DNA from: Winogradskyella undariae
GTDB lineage: Bacteria; Bacteroidota; Bacteroidia; Flavobacteriales; Flavobacteriaceae
Length of the DNA: 64,000 nt
Assembly: GCF_013285155.1 (NCBI RefSeq)
Contig: NZ_JABTEL010000003.1
Coordinates: 186,001-250,000 of the forward strand
Direction of reading: 5' to 3'
Each line of letters starts with the position of its first letter. The first letter of the stretch is position 1. The translations under genes were made by a program, and so were the position numbers. This document shows, one piece after another, positions 18,994 to 27,055 of this stretch. The notes beneath the pieces are model-generated. The model did not search any database. It saw only the letters and a program-made list of their open reading frames with translations, and was not told where the DNA came from.

Positions 18994-21158
18994 AAATAAT
19001 ATGGTGTAAAATTATCGGTTTTATACTTAGATGTTAATTTAAGCATTTTTTCACTTAGAGAAAAAAGCCAATATAATTGCTCCCAAATGAGATGTACTTC
19101 TCTATGCGTACTTTCATTATTAGATTGAGAGATTGCAATATTTGTAAAATGCTCTACAGAGAAATTAAATGGAGCAGGTTTTGCTTTTTGAGATTCTTTT
19201 TTAGGTCTTAAAACTTCAAAATTAATCAGGTTTAAATTCTTATAAGTTGTATTTATATTGCTCTCAATTCTGTCTGATATTGATATAAAATCTTCAGAAG
19301 CTTTTGTTGTATTGTGATTTTGTATGTAAGTATAAATGGAAGCTAAAGACGATAAAAAACTGTGGTTAAGAACTACCAGTTCGTAAATATCATCGATATG
19401 GGTTTGTTTAGACTGAGGTTCTTGAGCCATGCGCTGAAACGTAGAGCTTAGATTAGACATTTGTACAAAGGCTTCCTTTCTATTTACTTTTAAGCTTGTT
19501 GGTATTGGTCCTTTATTCTTATAAAATTTACTTATCGATTCAAAGAAAGTCATGTTTGCTTTTAAGGCATCTTTAATGTTTTCTCCTATTTCCATAAATG
19601 ACCAAGCAGGCCATAACCATCGCATTGTTATAAAAGAAAGTACAGCTCCAATTATGGTATCAATAACTCTAAACTGAATGACTTGTAAAACATTAGGTTT
19701 TAAAATGGCATAAATAAAAATAACGCTGAGTGTTATAAATGTAGCAGTAGCTTTGTAATTTTTTTGAACCATTGAAAAAGCTATAATTAAAGAAACTACG
19801 GCTAAGGTTCCAAAAATATAGGGGTCTTTAATTAAAAAGACGAGAACACTTGCTAATGCTGCGCCAATTAATGTACCAATCGTTCTGTCTTTAGAACGTT
19901 TTTTTGTAAGTCCATAACTTGGTCTCATTATTACGATTATGGTTAACATTATCCAATATGGATTCTGAAAATCGAATAGTAAACCAATGGCATAACCCAA
20001 CATTACAGTAACTGCTAATCGTAATGAATGCTTGAAGATTGTAGATTTAAAGCTTAGGTTTTCGAGTACTAATTTAGGGTCGTAATCTGGGGAAACAATA
20101 AAACGTTTTAATTTATCATTATTAACGAGATCTTCAGTTGTAAGTACAGGATTACCTAATAACCATTTTATTTTTTTTAGTTTTTCAATCTGTTTATTTT
20201 GATAGTCTAGTAGGTTTTGAAGCATTAAATAGCGTTCGTAGTTTTCGGGACGATTTTCACTTTTAAGCTTTATTACATCTTCTTTAAGTGTTTTAAATTT
20301 TTCTGTAAGAATATTGTTAGAAGGGAATTGTTGTGATTTATCATTTTGAGCAATAACAGATAACTGACGCGATAGTTCTTCAATTAACTTTTGGAAATCA
20401 GTTTTTAATTCAGGATGTTCAGCGAAAAGGGCATCCATTTTATGATAATTTACAGGGTTTGCAATTGCTGTTTCTAGTATTTCGACTAAAAGAACAAAGA
20501 CTAATAATCGCTTGTTTTGATAGTTAGATTTTCCTGAGTTTTTTCGAGATATAATTAAAATTTCACGTAAAGTATCGTGGTGTTCTGTTAATTCACTTTG
20601 TAAGGTAATTAGTTGTTTTTGTAAATTAACACGGTCTGGTTGTTCTCCAATAAGTTGTCGTCTTATGTTTAAAAACTCAGCGGTAAGTAAGAAGGTTTCT
20701 GTTAATATTTCTTTGGTTTGTGCTTTAGGGTTTATATAATGCCATACTGTAGATAATGACAAATACCATAATCCACCACCACCAATTAATAAAGCATATT
20801 GGTATACTTCTAGATGTTTAGAAATATGTGCAAAACTTAAAATCAGTGCTAATAATCCCGAAAAACTGATTAAAGAAGCTCTAAATCCATATATAGAAAT
20901 GAATGCAATACAAAATGTTAGGAATCCTAAAATTGGGAATAATAAAAAATTTGAAATGTTTAAATAGCCTCCAATAAAGCTAACAATAACGACTAAAAAA
21001 GAAGAAAAGAGTATGCCTATTTGTTTGTTTTTTAAGCTACCGCTTGTGTCACTAGGAGAACACCAAATTGCGCCAAAACAAAGCGATAAACCAATTTCAA
21101 CTTGTTGAGTCGCTATACCTAAAATAACCGGCGTAGATACTGCAATACCAACTAACAT
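18990..21158 (-). CDS. FUSC-family (YccS-like) inner-membrane protein
   Basis: 722 residues from the first ATG. There are two blocks of membrane segments (about 1-140 and 375-520), each followed by a cytosolic helical domain, which is the YccS/YhfK layout. The second block contains MLTIIVIMRPSYGLTKKRSKDRT and GTLIGAALASVLV, typical of FUSC-like proteins related to aromatic-acid exporters. The transported substrate is unknown. The reading frame stays open 28 codons upstream of ATG 21158, and the extension (LKELLEFFKSTSFTKAM) looks like the normal start of the family. Only ATT, ATC or ATA codons are available there, so the true start may be non-canonical (see findings). Confidence 0.82.
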   Translation of the reverse strand: MLVGIAVSTPVILGIATQQVEIGLSLCFGAIWCSPSDTSGSLKNKQIGILFSSFLVVIVSFIGGYLNISNFLLFPILGFLTFCIAFISIYGFRASLISFSGLLALILSFAHISKHLEVYQYALLIGGGGLWYLSLSTVWHYINPKAQTKEILTETFLLTAEFLNIRRQLIGEQPDRVNLQKQLITLQSELTEHHDTLREILIISRKNSGKSNYQNKRLLVFVLLVEILETAIANPVNYHKMDALFAEHPELKTDFQKLIEELSRQLSVIAQNDKSQQFPSNNILTEKFKTLKEDVIKLKSENRPENYERYLMLQNLLDYQNKQIEKLKKIKWLLGNPVLTTEDLVNNDKLKRFIVSPDYDPKLVLENLSFKSTIFKHSLRLAVTVMLGYAIGLLFDFQNPYWIMLTIIVIMRPSYGLTKKRSKDRTIGTLIGAALASVLVFLIKDPYIFGTLAVVSLIIAFSMVQKNYKATATFITLSVIFIYAILKPNVLQVIQFRVIDTIIGAVLSFITMRWLWPAWSFMEIGENIKDALKANMTFFESISKFYKNKGPIPTSLKVNRKEAFVQMSNLSSTFQRMAQEPQSKQTHIDDIYELVVLNHSFLSSLASIYTYIQNHNTTKASEDFISISDRIESNINTTYKNLNLINFEVLRPKKESQKAKPAPFNFSVEHFTNIAISQSNNESTHREVHLIWEQLYWLFSLSEKMLKLTSKYKTDNFTPYYF

Positions 21159-21380
21159 TGCTTTTGTAAAGCTAGTACTTTTAAAGAATTCTAATAATTC
21201 TTTGAGATGTTTTGATATTAAATTTAAAATGATTTTAATAATTTAATGATTAGCCATAAAGATACAATTTGAAATCTGAAAAAGGTTTTAAAAAAGCTCT
21301 AAGTATTTAAATGTAATTATAAGTTAATAAACAAATTTGATTGCTCTAATTTACTTTATTTTCTTCAAAAAGGATTAAAA

Positions 21381-21410
21381 AAAAATGCCTTCATTTCTGA
21401 AGGCATTTAT
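21381..21410 (-). terminator. Terminator after the glutamate-synthase-like gene
   Basis: Stem AAATGCCTTCA / TGAAGGCATTT with a TTTC loop. In the minus direction it is followed by a long T-run, read on the plus strand as nine A. It lies 24 bp past the stop at 21434. Confidence 0.8.
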
Positions 21411-21433
21411 ATCTATTGTTATTGATCTCAATA

Positions 21434-23023
21434 TTATTTCATAATACGAGTCAAGTGAAAAAACTTTTTATAGTCTTCAGGGATCGTATCTATATTAAGT
21501 AAAGAACCTTCTTCAATATTAGGGTAAATTTCTGCATAAGTTTTTACATTGTAAAGTCCTACACGCTTACTTATGTGATCTCTTTCTAATTCTTGCGGAT
21601 TACTAAGTCCTGCAGCAGCGACTAGCTCTAAGAAACTATGAATCGTAGCTTCGTGGTAACGTTTTGCTCTTGGTGCTTTATCTTCAACAACCAATCCTTT
21701 TACTAAAGATGCATTTTGAGTTGCTACACCAACCGGACATGTATTTGTGTTACACTGTAAAGCTTGTATACACCCAATAGAAAGCATCATGGCACGTGCA
21801 CTGTTACAGCCATCTGCACCTAATGCAAGTGCTCTGGCCATATGGAAACCTGTAATTATTTTTCCTGCAACAATAACTTTAATATCTTTTCTTAGTCCAA
21901 AACCAACAAGTGTATCATGTACAAAGATCAATCCTTCTCTTAAAGGCATTCCCATAGAATTAGAAAACTCAACTGGTGCAGCTCCTGTTCCTCCTTCACC
22001 ACCATCTACGGTGATAAAATCAGGACGAATTCCTGTGAAAATCATCGCTTCACAAAAGTCCATAAACTCTTGTTTTCTTCCTAAACATAATTTAAAACCA
22101 ACCGGTTTTCCGTCAGAAAGCTCTCTAAGTTTTTTAATAAAATGCATAAACTGAATTGGATCAGAAAATGCAGAATGCGACGGAGGTGAGTGTACTGCAA
22201 TACCGGGTTGTACGTGTCTTATTTTTGCGATTTCTTCAGTATTCTTAGATGCAGGTAAAATTCCACCATGGCCAGGTTTTGCACCTTGAGATAATTTAAT
22301 CTCTATCATTTTAACCTGCGGTCTTAGTGCATTCTTTTTAAAGGTCACTTCATTAAAAGTTCCATCATCTTTTCGGCAACCAAAATAACCAGTACCAATC
22401 TGCCAGATTAAATCTCCACCGTGTTCCAAATGGTAATCACTTATGGCACCTTCACCAGTATTATGTGCAAAATTCCCCATTTTGGCACCTTTGTTTAATG
22501 CTAATACAGCATTTTTACTTAAAGATCCAAAACTCATAGCTGAGATATTTAATAAACTAGAAGAGTAAGGTTGTTTACAATCTTTTCCTCCAATTATTAA
22601 ACGTGGAAATTCGCCAATATCTTTAGGGTTTGTTTTTGCGTACATGGAGTGTTCTAGCCATTCGTAACCAGAATGGTAGAGGTCCATTTGTGTTCCAAAA
22701 GGTTCTGTGTCATTTTCGCCTTTTGCTCTTCTATATATTAAAGATCTTAGAATACGGTTTAGAGGTCTTCCTTCTGTATCTGTTTCAACAAAATACTGCA
22801 TGATCTCAGGACGTATAGATTCTAATATGTATCTAAACCTTCCTAATAAAGGGAAATTTCGTCTTATGGTATGTGAAGTTTGAAAAATATCAAAAACACC
22901 TAAAATAATTAAAGGACCTATGATTATGAAAAACCATAATGCAGGTGGCCAAATTTGAGCAATAGCTATCAGAGACAGTGTAAGCACTATCGAAATTAGT
23001 ATAAAATACTCACGTACTTTCAT
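21434..23023 (-). CDS. Membrane-anchored FMN/Fe-S glutamate-synthase-like (GltB central domain) protein
   Basis: 529 residues. Two N-terminal hydrophobic segments (about 8-45) are followed by the FMN-binding beta/alpha barrel of the glutamate synthase large subunit. Motifs are SAMSFGSLSKNAV, GAKPGHGGILP, HSPPSHSAFSD and TVDGGEGGTGAAP. The three Cys that ligate the [3Fe-4S] cluster in GltB are present at about 418, 424 and 429 with the same C-x5-C-x4-C spacing. The glutaminase domain and the GltD subunit are missing, so it is not a complete glutamate synthase. Such stand-alone proteins are common in Bacteroidota; their electron donor and product are not established. It is a single-gene unit with its own terminator. 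Confidence 0.88.
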   Translation of the reverse strand: MKVREYFILISIVLTLSLIAIAQIWPPALWFFIIIGPLIILGVFDIFQTSHTIRRNFPLLGRFRYILESIRPEIMQYFVETDTEGRPLNRILRSLIYRRAKGENDTEPFGTQMDLYHSGYEWLEHSMYAKTNPKDIGEFPRLIIGGKDCKQPYSSSLLNISAMSFGSLSKNAVLALNKGAKMGNFAHNTGEGAISDYHLEHGGDLIWQIGTGYFGCRKDDGTFNEVTFKKNALRPQVKMIEIKLSQGAKPGHGGILPASKNTEEIAKIRHVQPGIAVHSPPSHSAFSDPIQFMHFIKKLRELSDGKPVGFKLCLGRKQEFMDFCEAMIFTGIRPDFITVDGGEGGTGAAPVEFSNSMGMPLREGLIFVHDTLVGFGLRKDIKVIVAGKIITGFHMARALALGADGCNSARAMMLSIGCIQALQCNTNTCPVGVATQNASLVKGLVVEDKAPRAKRYHEATIHSFLELVAAAGLSNPQELERDHISKRVGLYNVKTYAEIYPNIEEGSLLNIDTIPEDYKKFFHLTRIMK

Positions 23024-23248
23024 AGTTTTAATTTTAAGAAAGGGCGAAGATAGGATTACACTTTCGAATAATAAATTAAAATTATAAAGTTTGTGGTTTC
23101 TTGCTTATTGTTTTTTAAGAATTATTAAATAATATGAGTTCTATTTTGAATTTATTTAGGGATAAAACTGAATTTTTATGATATTTCTTGAAAAGTATTT
23201 TTAACAATAGTTTAATCTTTTAGTGTTTCTACTGATTTTAACTAGCTG

Positions 23249-23256
23249 TATATTTG
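23249..23256 (+). promoter_or_regulatory. -7 promoter element for the DoxX gene
   Basis: TATATTTG fits TAnnTTTG exactly and lies 15 bp before the ATG at 23272, implying a very short leader. A clear TTTG -33 element is not seen at 17-23 bp upstream. Confidence 0.5.
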
Positions 23257-23271
23257 TAAATCAATTTAGAG

Positions 23272-23676
23272 ATGAAAACATTAAATAGTAATTTAACAGA
23301 TGCCGGACTTTTAATACTTAGAGTTTTTCTAGGTTTAGCGATGTGCTTTGGTCACGGTATAGGTAAATGGAGTTCACTTTTTAGTGGTGAAGAAATTAAA
23401 TTTGCAGATCCTTTTGGCGTTGGTATGTTGCCTTCACTAGTTTTAGCTGTTTTTGCAGAAGTGATCTGTAGTCTTCTTTTAGCATTAGGATTATTGACAC
23501 GTTGGGCTTTAATACCACTTATTGTTACTATGTTTGTTGCTATTTTTTTAGTTCACCTTTCAGATGGATTTGGAGTAATGGAAAAAGCACTTCTTTACGG
23601 CATAGGTTATTTAACCTTATTTCTAGCAGGACCAGGTAAGTATTCTGTCGATAGGTTTTTGAAACGAAAAAAATAA
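23272..23676 (+). CDS. DoxX-family membrane protein
   Basis: 134 residues with four transmembrane segments (about 10-28, 55-75, 78-97, 106-124). The first carries the DoxX-type LRVFLGLAMCFGHGIGKW, and LVLAVFAEVICSLLLALGLLTRW follows. Family members are small integral membrane proteins, some linked to redox or sulfur metabolism, but most have no defined role. The gene stands alone between the glutamate-synthase-like gene on the other strand and nhaA downstream, from which it is separated by 210 bp. Confidence 0.8.
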   Translation: MKTLNSNLTDAGLLILRVFLGLAMCFGHGIGKWSSLFSGEEIKFADPFGVGMLPSLVLAVFAEVICSLLLALGLLTRWALIPLIVTMFVAIFLVHLSDGFGVMEKALLYGIGYLTLFLAGPGKYSVDRFLKRKK

Positions 23677-23886
23677 ATTTAGAATCTTTTTATTTAGAAC
23701 TTTCGAAATGATCGTGTTGTGACTTAATTAGTTGTCATGTTTCCTAATAATGAAAGTCTTTTTTCTTTCAAAAGTTTATTGTATTTTAAGGTGTTTGTTT
23801 TTAAAAATGAATAATTAATATTCATTTTTGATCTTACGATATCTTATCTTTAAAATTAACCATTTTATACATCAAATCAATTATAT

Positions 23887-25200
23887 ATGATTAAAAGAAT
23901 ATTTCTCACCCCATTTCAAAAATTCGTAAAACTAGAGAGTTTTAGTGGTATTTTATTACTGTTAGCTACTATTATTGCACTAGTTTGGGCTAACTCCCCT
24001 TTTGGAGATGTTTATAGAGATTTATGGCAATATGATGTCGGTATTGTTACTCAAAGTTTTGAGTTTAAAAAACCATTGATTTTATGGATTAATGATGGTT
24101 TAATGGCTATTTTCTTTTTCCTTATTGGGTTAGAAATAAAAAGAGAGTTGGTTATTGGAGAATTAAATTCACCTAAAAAAATCGCATTTCCTTTAGTTGG
24201 TGCTATAGGTGGAATGTTAGTTCCTGTTCTTTTCTTTTTAATGATTAATCAAAATCCAGAAACAGCAAAAGGTTGGGGTATCCCAATGGCTACTGATATT
24301 GCATTTTCGTTAGCAATTTTAAATGTATTAGGAAATCGTGTGCCTTTAAGCCTTAAAGTCTTTTTAACGGCATTTGCAATTGTAGATGATATTGGAGCCG
24401 TTTTAGTTATCGCATTATTTTATAGTGGTAGTATTAAAATTACCTTATTGTTAATTGCAGTAGCATTATTGGCCGTTTTATACTTTCTTTCTTATAAAGG
24501 TATTTATTCTCGTTTTCTATTGTTCTTTTTCGGGATAGCTGTTTGGTTCTTGTTTTTAAAAGCAGGTCTTCATCCAACTATTGCGGGTATTCTACTAGCG
24601 TTTTCTGTACCTATTAGACAAAAGATTAAAACAGCTACTTTTTTAGAGCAATTAGAAAGTGTTTTTAATAGATTAAAAAAGGCTAGTGTGCTTAAAACTC
24701 CTATTCTTTCATCAGAACAGCTTCATATTATTGACGATTTAGGTGATTGGTCGTCTAAATTTCAGTCTCCTTTACAGCATTTAGAACACAGACTGCATGG
24801 TTGGGTTGCTTATTTTATAATCCCAACTTTTGCACTTGCAAACGCAGGTGTATTACTCAGTGGTTCAGAAGCATTAGATACTATGCTAGTTATTAATATT
24901 ATTGTTAGTTTAATTTTAGGTAAGAGTATTGGGATTACACTAATTGTATTTATTGCTAAAAAGATTAAAATCATTGAAGTACCAAGTGATATTAAGTTTG
25001 TGCAAATTATTGGTGTTTCATTTTTGGCTGGTATTGGCTTTACGATGGCTATTTTTATTGCCAGTTTAGCCTTTGAATCTTCACCAGAGTATATAGATTC
25101 TGCTAAAATCGGTATTCTTATCGGTTCCTTTATTTCTGCAATTATAGGGTATGTTATACTGCATCTATCCTCTAAGAAAAAAGTAATTGAAGCCGTTTAA
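23887..25200 (+). CDS. nhaA: Na+/H+ antiporter
   Basis: 437 residues, an inner-membrane antiporter that exports Na+ in exchange for protons. The transport-site aspartates are conserved: Asp137 in PMATDIAFSLAIL and the pair Asp167/Asp168 in FAIVDDIGAVL. Other family motifs are FFFLIGLEIKREL (about 76-88) and GIGFTMAIFIA near the C-terminus. A loop of about 45 residues (about 245-290) between helices is longer than in E. coli NhaA. The gene is monocistronic and ends in a strong terminator. It fits a marine, saline habitat. Confidence 0.95.
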   Translation: MIKRIFLTPFQKFVKLESFSGILLLLATIIALVWANSPFGDVYRDLWQYDVGIVTQSFEFKKPLILWINDGLMAIFFFLIGLEIKRELVIGELNSPKKIAFPLVGAIGGMLVPVLFFLMINQNPETAKGWGIPMATDIAFSLAILNVLGNRVPLSLKVFLTAFAIVDDIGAVLVIALFYSGSIKITLLLIAVALLAVLYFLSYKGIYSRFLLFFFGIAVWFLFLKAGLHPTIAGILLAFSVPIRQKIKTATFLEQLESVFNRLKKASVLKTPILSSEQLHIIDDLGDWSSKFQSPLQHLEHRLHGWVAYFIIPTFALANAGVLLSGSEALDTMLVINIIVSLILGKSIGITLIVFIAKKIKIIEVPSDIKFVQIIGVSFLAGIGFTMAIFIASLAFESSPEYIDSAKIGILIGSFISAIIGYVILHLSSKKKVIEAV

Positions 25201-25225
25201 TTAAAATTTAAAATCATAATATTTT

Positions 25226-25256
25226 AAGCCTATGTAATTTACATAGGCTTTTTTTG
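25226..25256 (+). terminator. Terminator after nhaA
   Basis: Stem AAGCCTATGTA / TACATAGGCTT at 25226-25250 with a 3-nt loop, followed by TTTTT. It isolates nhaA from the efflux operon. Confidence 0.85.
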
Positions 25257-25285
25257 TTTAAATTTTTAACAAATCCTTAACTTCG

Positions 25286-25322
25286 TTTGGTTCGGTTACT
25301 TCCGAACTAAGTGGTATTTTTG
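25286..25322 (+). promoter_or_regulatory. Promoter and overlapping palindromic operator of the RND efflux operon
   Basis: The -7 element TATTTTTG is at 25315-25322 and a TTTG is at 25286-25289 (25 bp spacer, slightly longer than usual). Between them lies the inverted repeat GTTCGG-ttactt-CCGAAC (25290-25307), extended across a G-T pair to 25287-25310. A dimeric regulator bound there would block RNA polymerase. The first gene downstream encodes a GbsR/MarR-type repressor, so autoregulation is the simplest reading. Confidence 0.55.
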
Positions 25323-25383
25323 CGACCGGTTTACTGTGGAGAGATATTAAATTTGTATTTCACAGTAGTAAATTTTAAAAACA

Positions 25384-25887
25384 ATGAAACAAAATATCTG
25401 CAAAGAAAAAATGGCTTTAGTTGAAAAACTAGGGGTTCATTTAGAAACGAGAGAACAACTAGCTCCTGTTGCGGCACGCATTTTATCTTTTATAATATTA
25501 ACAGGTAAAAAAGGAGTGACTTTTGAAGATATGGTTAAAATTTTGTGTGCAAGTAAGAGTACTATTTCTACACATTTAAACCATCTTCAAGATTTAAATA
25601 AGATTGTTTATTTCACTAAAACAGGTGATCGTAAAAAATACTTTATTATAAATAAAGACTCTATCCTTCAGCATATAGATAATATGGTTGATGAATGGAA
25701 TGATATTAAAGGATTGCACTTAGAAATTAGAAGTTATAAAGAAACCATTAATGAAAAAGCAAAAGCTGATAATGAAGAAAAGTTTGACTTAAATTTTCAT
25801 AACGATTACATCGAATTTTTAGATGGGGCAACGACATCAATTAAAGAATTAAAAAATAAAATAATAACGAACCATTTTACCCTTTAA
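25384..25887 (+). CDS. GbsR/MarR-type winged-helix transcriptional regulator
   Basis: 167 residues. The winged helix-turn-helix spans about 25-95, with the recognition helix in ILCASKSTISTHLNHLQDL and the wing in YFTKTGDRKKYFII. The C-terminal half (about 100-167) is helical and likely dimerises. GbsR-like proteins at this position commonly repress the efflux operon that follows. The gene ends 12 bp before the adaptor gene, so all four genes up to the outer-membrane factor form one transcript. A palindrome lies inside the promoter upstream. The inducing ligand is unknown. Confidence 0.85.
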   Translation: MKQNICKEKMALVEKLGVHLETREQLAPVAARILSFIILTGKKGVTFEDMVKILCASKSTISTHLNHLQDLNKIVYFTKTGDRKKYFIINKDSILQHIDNMVDEWNDIKGLHLEIRSYKETINEKAKADNEEKFDLNFHNDYIEFLDGATTSIKELKNKIITNHFTL

Positions 25888-25899
25888 ATATATAAAAAA

Positions 25900-27033
25900 A
25901 TGAAAAAAAATAATTTATACTCAATATTAGCACTAGGTGTATTTTTCCTTGTTTTAAGCTGTGGCGACAAAGAAGGACAAGGTGCTGCGGCAGTACAAGC
26001 ACCACCTCCATCTATACCTGTTTCGCAATTAGAAACTAAAACAGTTACAGGTTATCAAGAATACCCAACTACTATTGAAGGTATCGTAAACAGTGATGTT
26101 AGAGCAAAAACTTCAGGGTATGTTAAGAGTGTATTAGTAGATGAAGGTGAAAAAGTACGTAAAGGACAAGTGTTATTTAGATTAGAAACACAGTCTTTAA
26201 GTCAAGATGCTGGTGCAGCAAAAGCTCGTATTAATGTAGCGCAAGTTGAGGTCGATAAATTAATTCCGCTTGTAGAAAAAAACATTATTAGTGCCGTACA
26301 ATTAGAAACAGCAAAAGCTAACTTAGCACAAGCAAAAGCGAATTACAGCGGTGTTTCTGCAAATATTGGTTATGCAACGATTAAAAGTCCTGTTAACGGC
26401 TATGTTGGTCAAATTAATTTTAGAGAAGGTGCTTTAATTAGCCCAAGTGATCCAACACCATTAACAACGGTTAGCGATATTAGTAAGGTGTATGCTTTTT
26501 TTAGTTTAAATGAAACACAATATTTAGATTTTTTACAAAATGCAGAAGGCAAAAACGTAAAAGAAAAGATTGCAAATTTTGCACCTGTAAATTTAATATT
26601 GGCTAATGGTAGTACTTATGAAGAGAAAGGTAAGATCGAAACAAGTTCTGGTCAAATAAATCAAAGTACAGGTACGGTAAGTTTTAGAGCTGTTTTTGAT
26701 AACCCTAATCAATTAGTTACGAATGGTAATAGTGGTAAAATTCAAATACCATTGGTTTATGAAAATGCTATAGTGGTGCCACAAGATGCTACTTATGAGC
26801 AACAAGGTAATGTAATGGTGTTTAAACTAGGAGAAGAGAATAAAGTAACAACTTCGATAGTAAAAGTAAAAGCAACTGTAGATAACTTGTACGTTATAGA
26901 ATCTGGTGTAACTGCTAAAGAGAAAATCATTGTTTCTGGAGTTGGTAAATTAAGACCCGGAATGGTTATTAGTCCTCAAGACAAGCCTTTTGAAGAAGCT
27001 ATTAAGCCTATTGCAACTTTATTTAGAAATTAA
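25900..27033 (+). CDS. RND efflux periplasmic adaptor (membrane fusion protein), lipoprotein
   Basis: 377 residues. The lipobox FLVLSC puts the lipid-anchored Cys at about residue 21. The AcrA/MexA layout is visible: first barrel-sandwich half (SGYVKSVLVDEGEKVRKGQVLFRLE, here read in two parts, about 65-90), a short helical hairpin rich in Ala/Lys (about 95-145), second half (ATIKSPVNGYVGQINFREGALIS), a beta-barrel domain and the membrane-proximal domain near GVGKLRPGMVI. It bridges the inner-membrane pump and the outer-membrane channel encoded next. The hairpin is shorter than in AcrA. It lies 22 bp upstream of the pump gene. Confidence 0.93.
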   Translation: MKKNNLYSILALGVFFLVLSCGDKEGQGAAAVQAPPPSIPVSQLETKTVTGYQEYPTTIEGIVNSDVRAKTSGYVKSVLVDEGEKVRKGQVLFRLETQSLSQDAGAAKARINVAQVEVDKLIPLVEKNIISAVQLETAKANLAQAKANYSGVSANIGYATIKSPVNGYVGQINFREGALISPSDPTPLTTVSDISKVYAFFSLNETQYLDFLQNAEGKNVKEKIANFAPVNLILANGSTYEEKGKIETSSGQINQSTGTVSFRAVFDNPNQLVTNGNSGKIQIPLVYENAIVVPQDATYEQQGNVMVFKLGEENKVTTSIVKVKATVDNLYVIESGVTAKEKIIVSGVGKLRPGMVISPQDKPFEEAIKPIATLFRN

Positions 27034-27055
27034 TTAATCACCAAACATTTTTATT

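Noticed and set aside
21434..23023. Functional glutamate synthase large subunit
   Set aside because: The glutaminase domain and the GltD partner are missing; only the FMN/Fe-S central domain is present with a membrane anchor.
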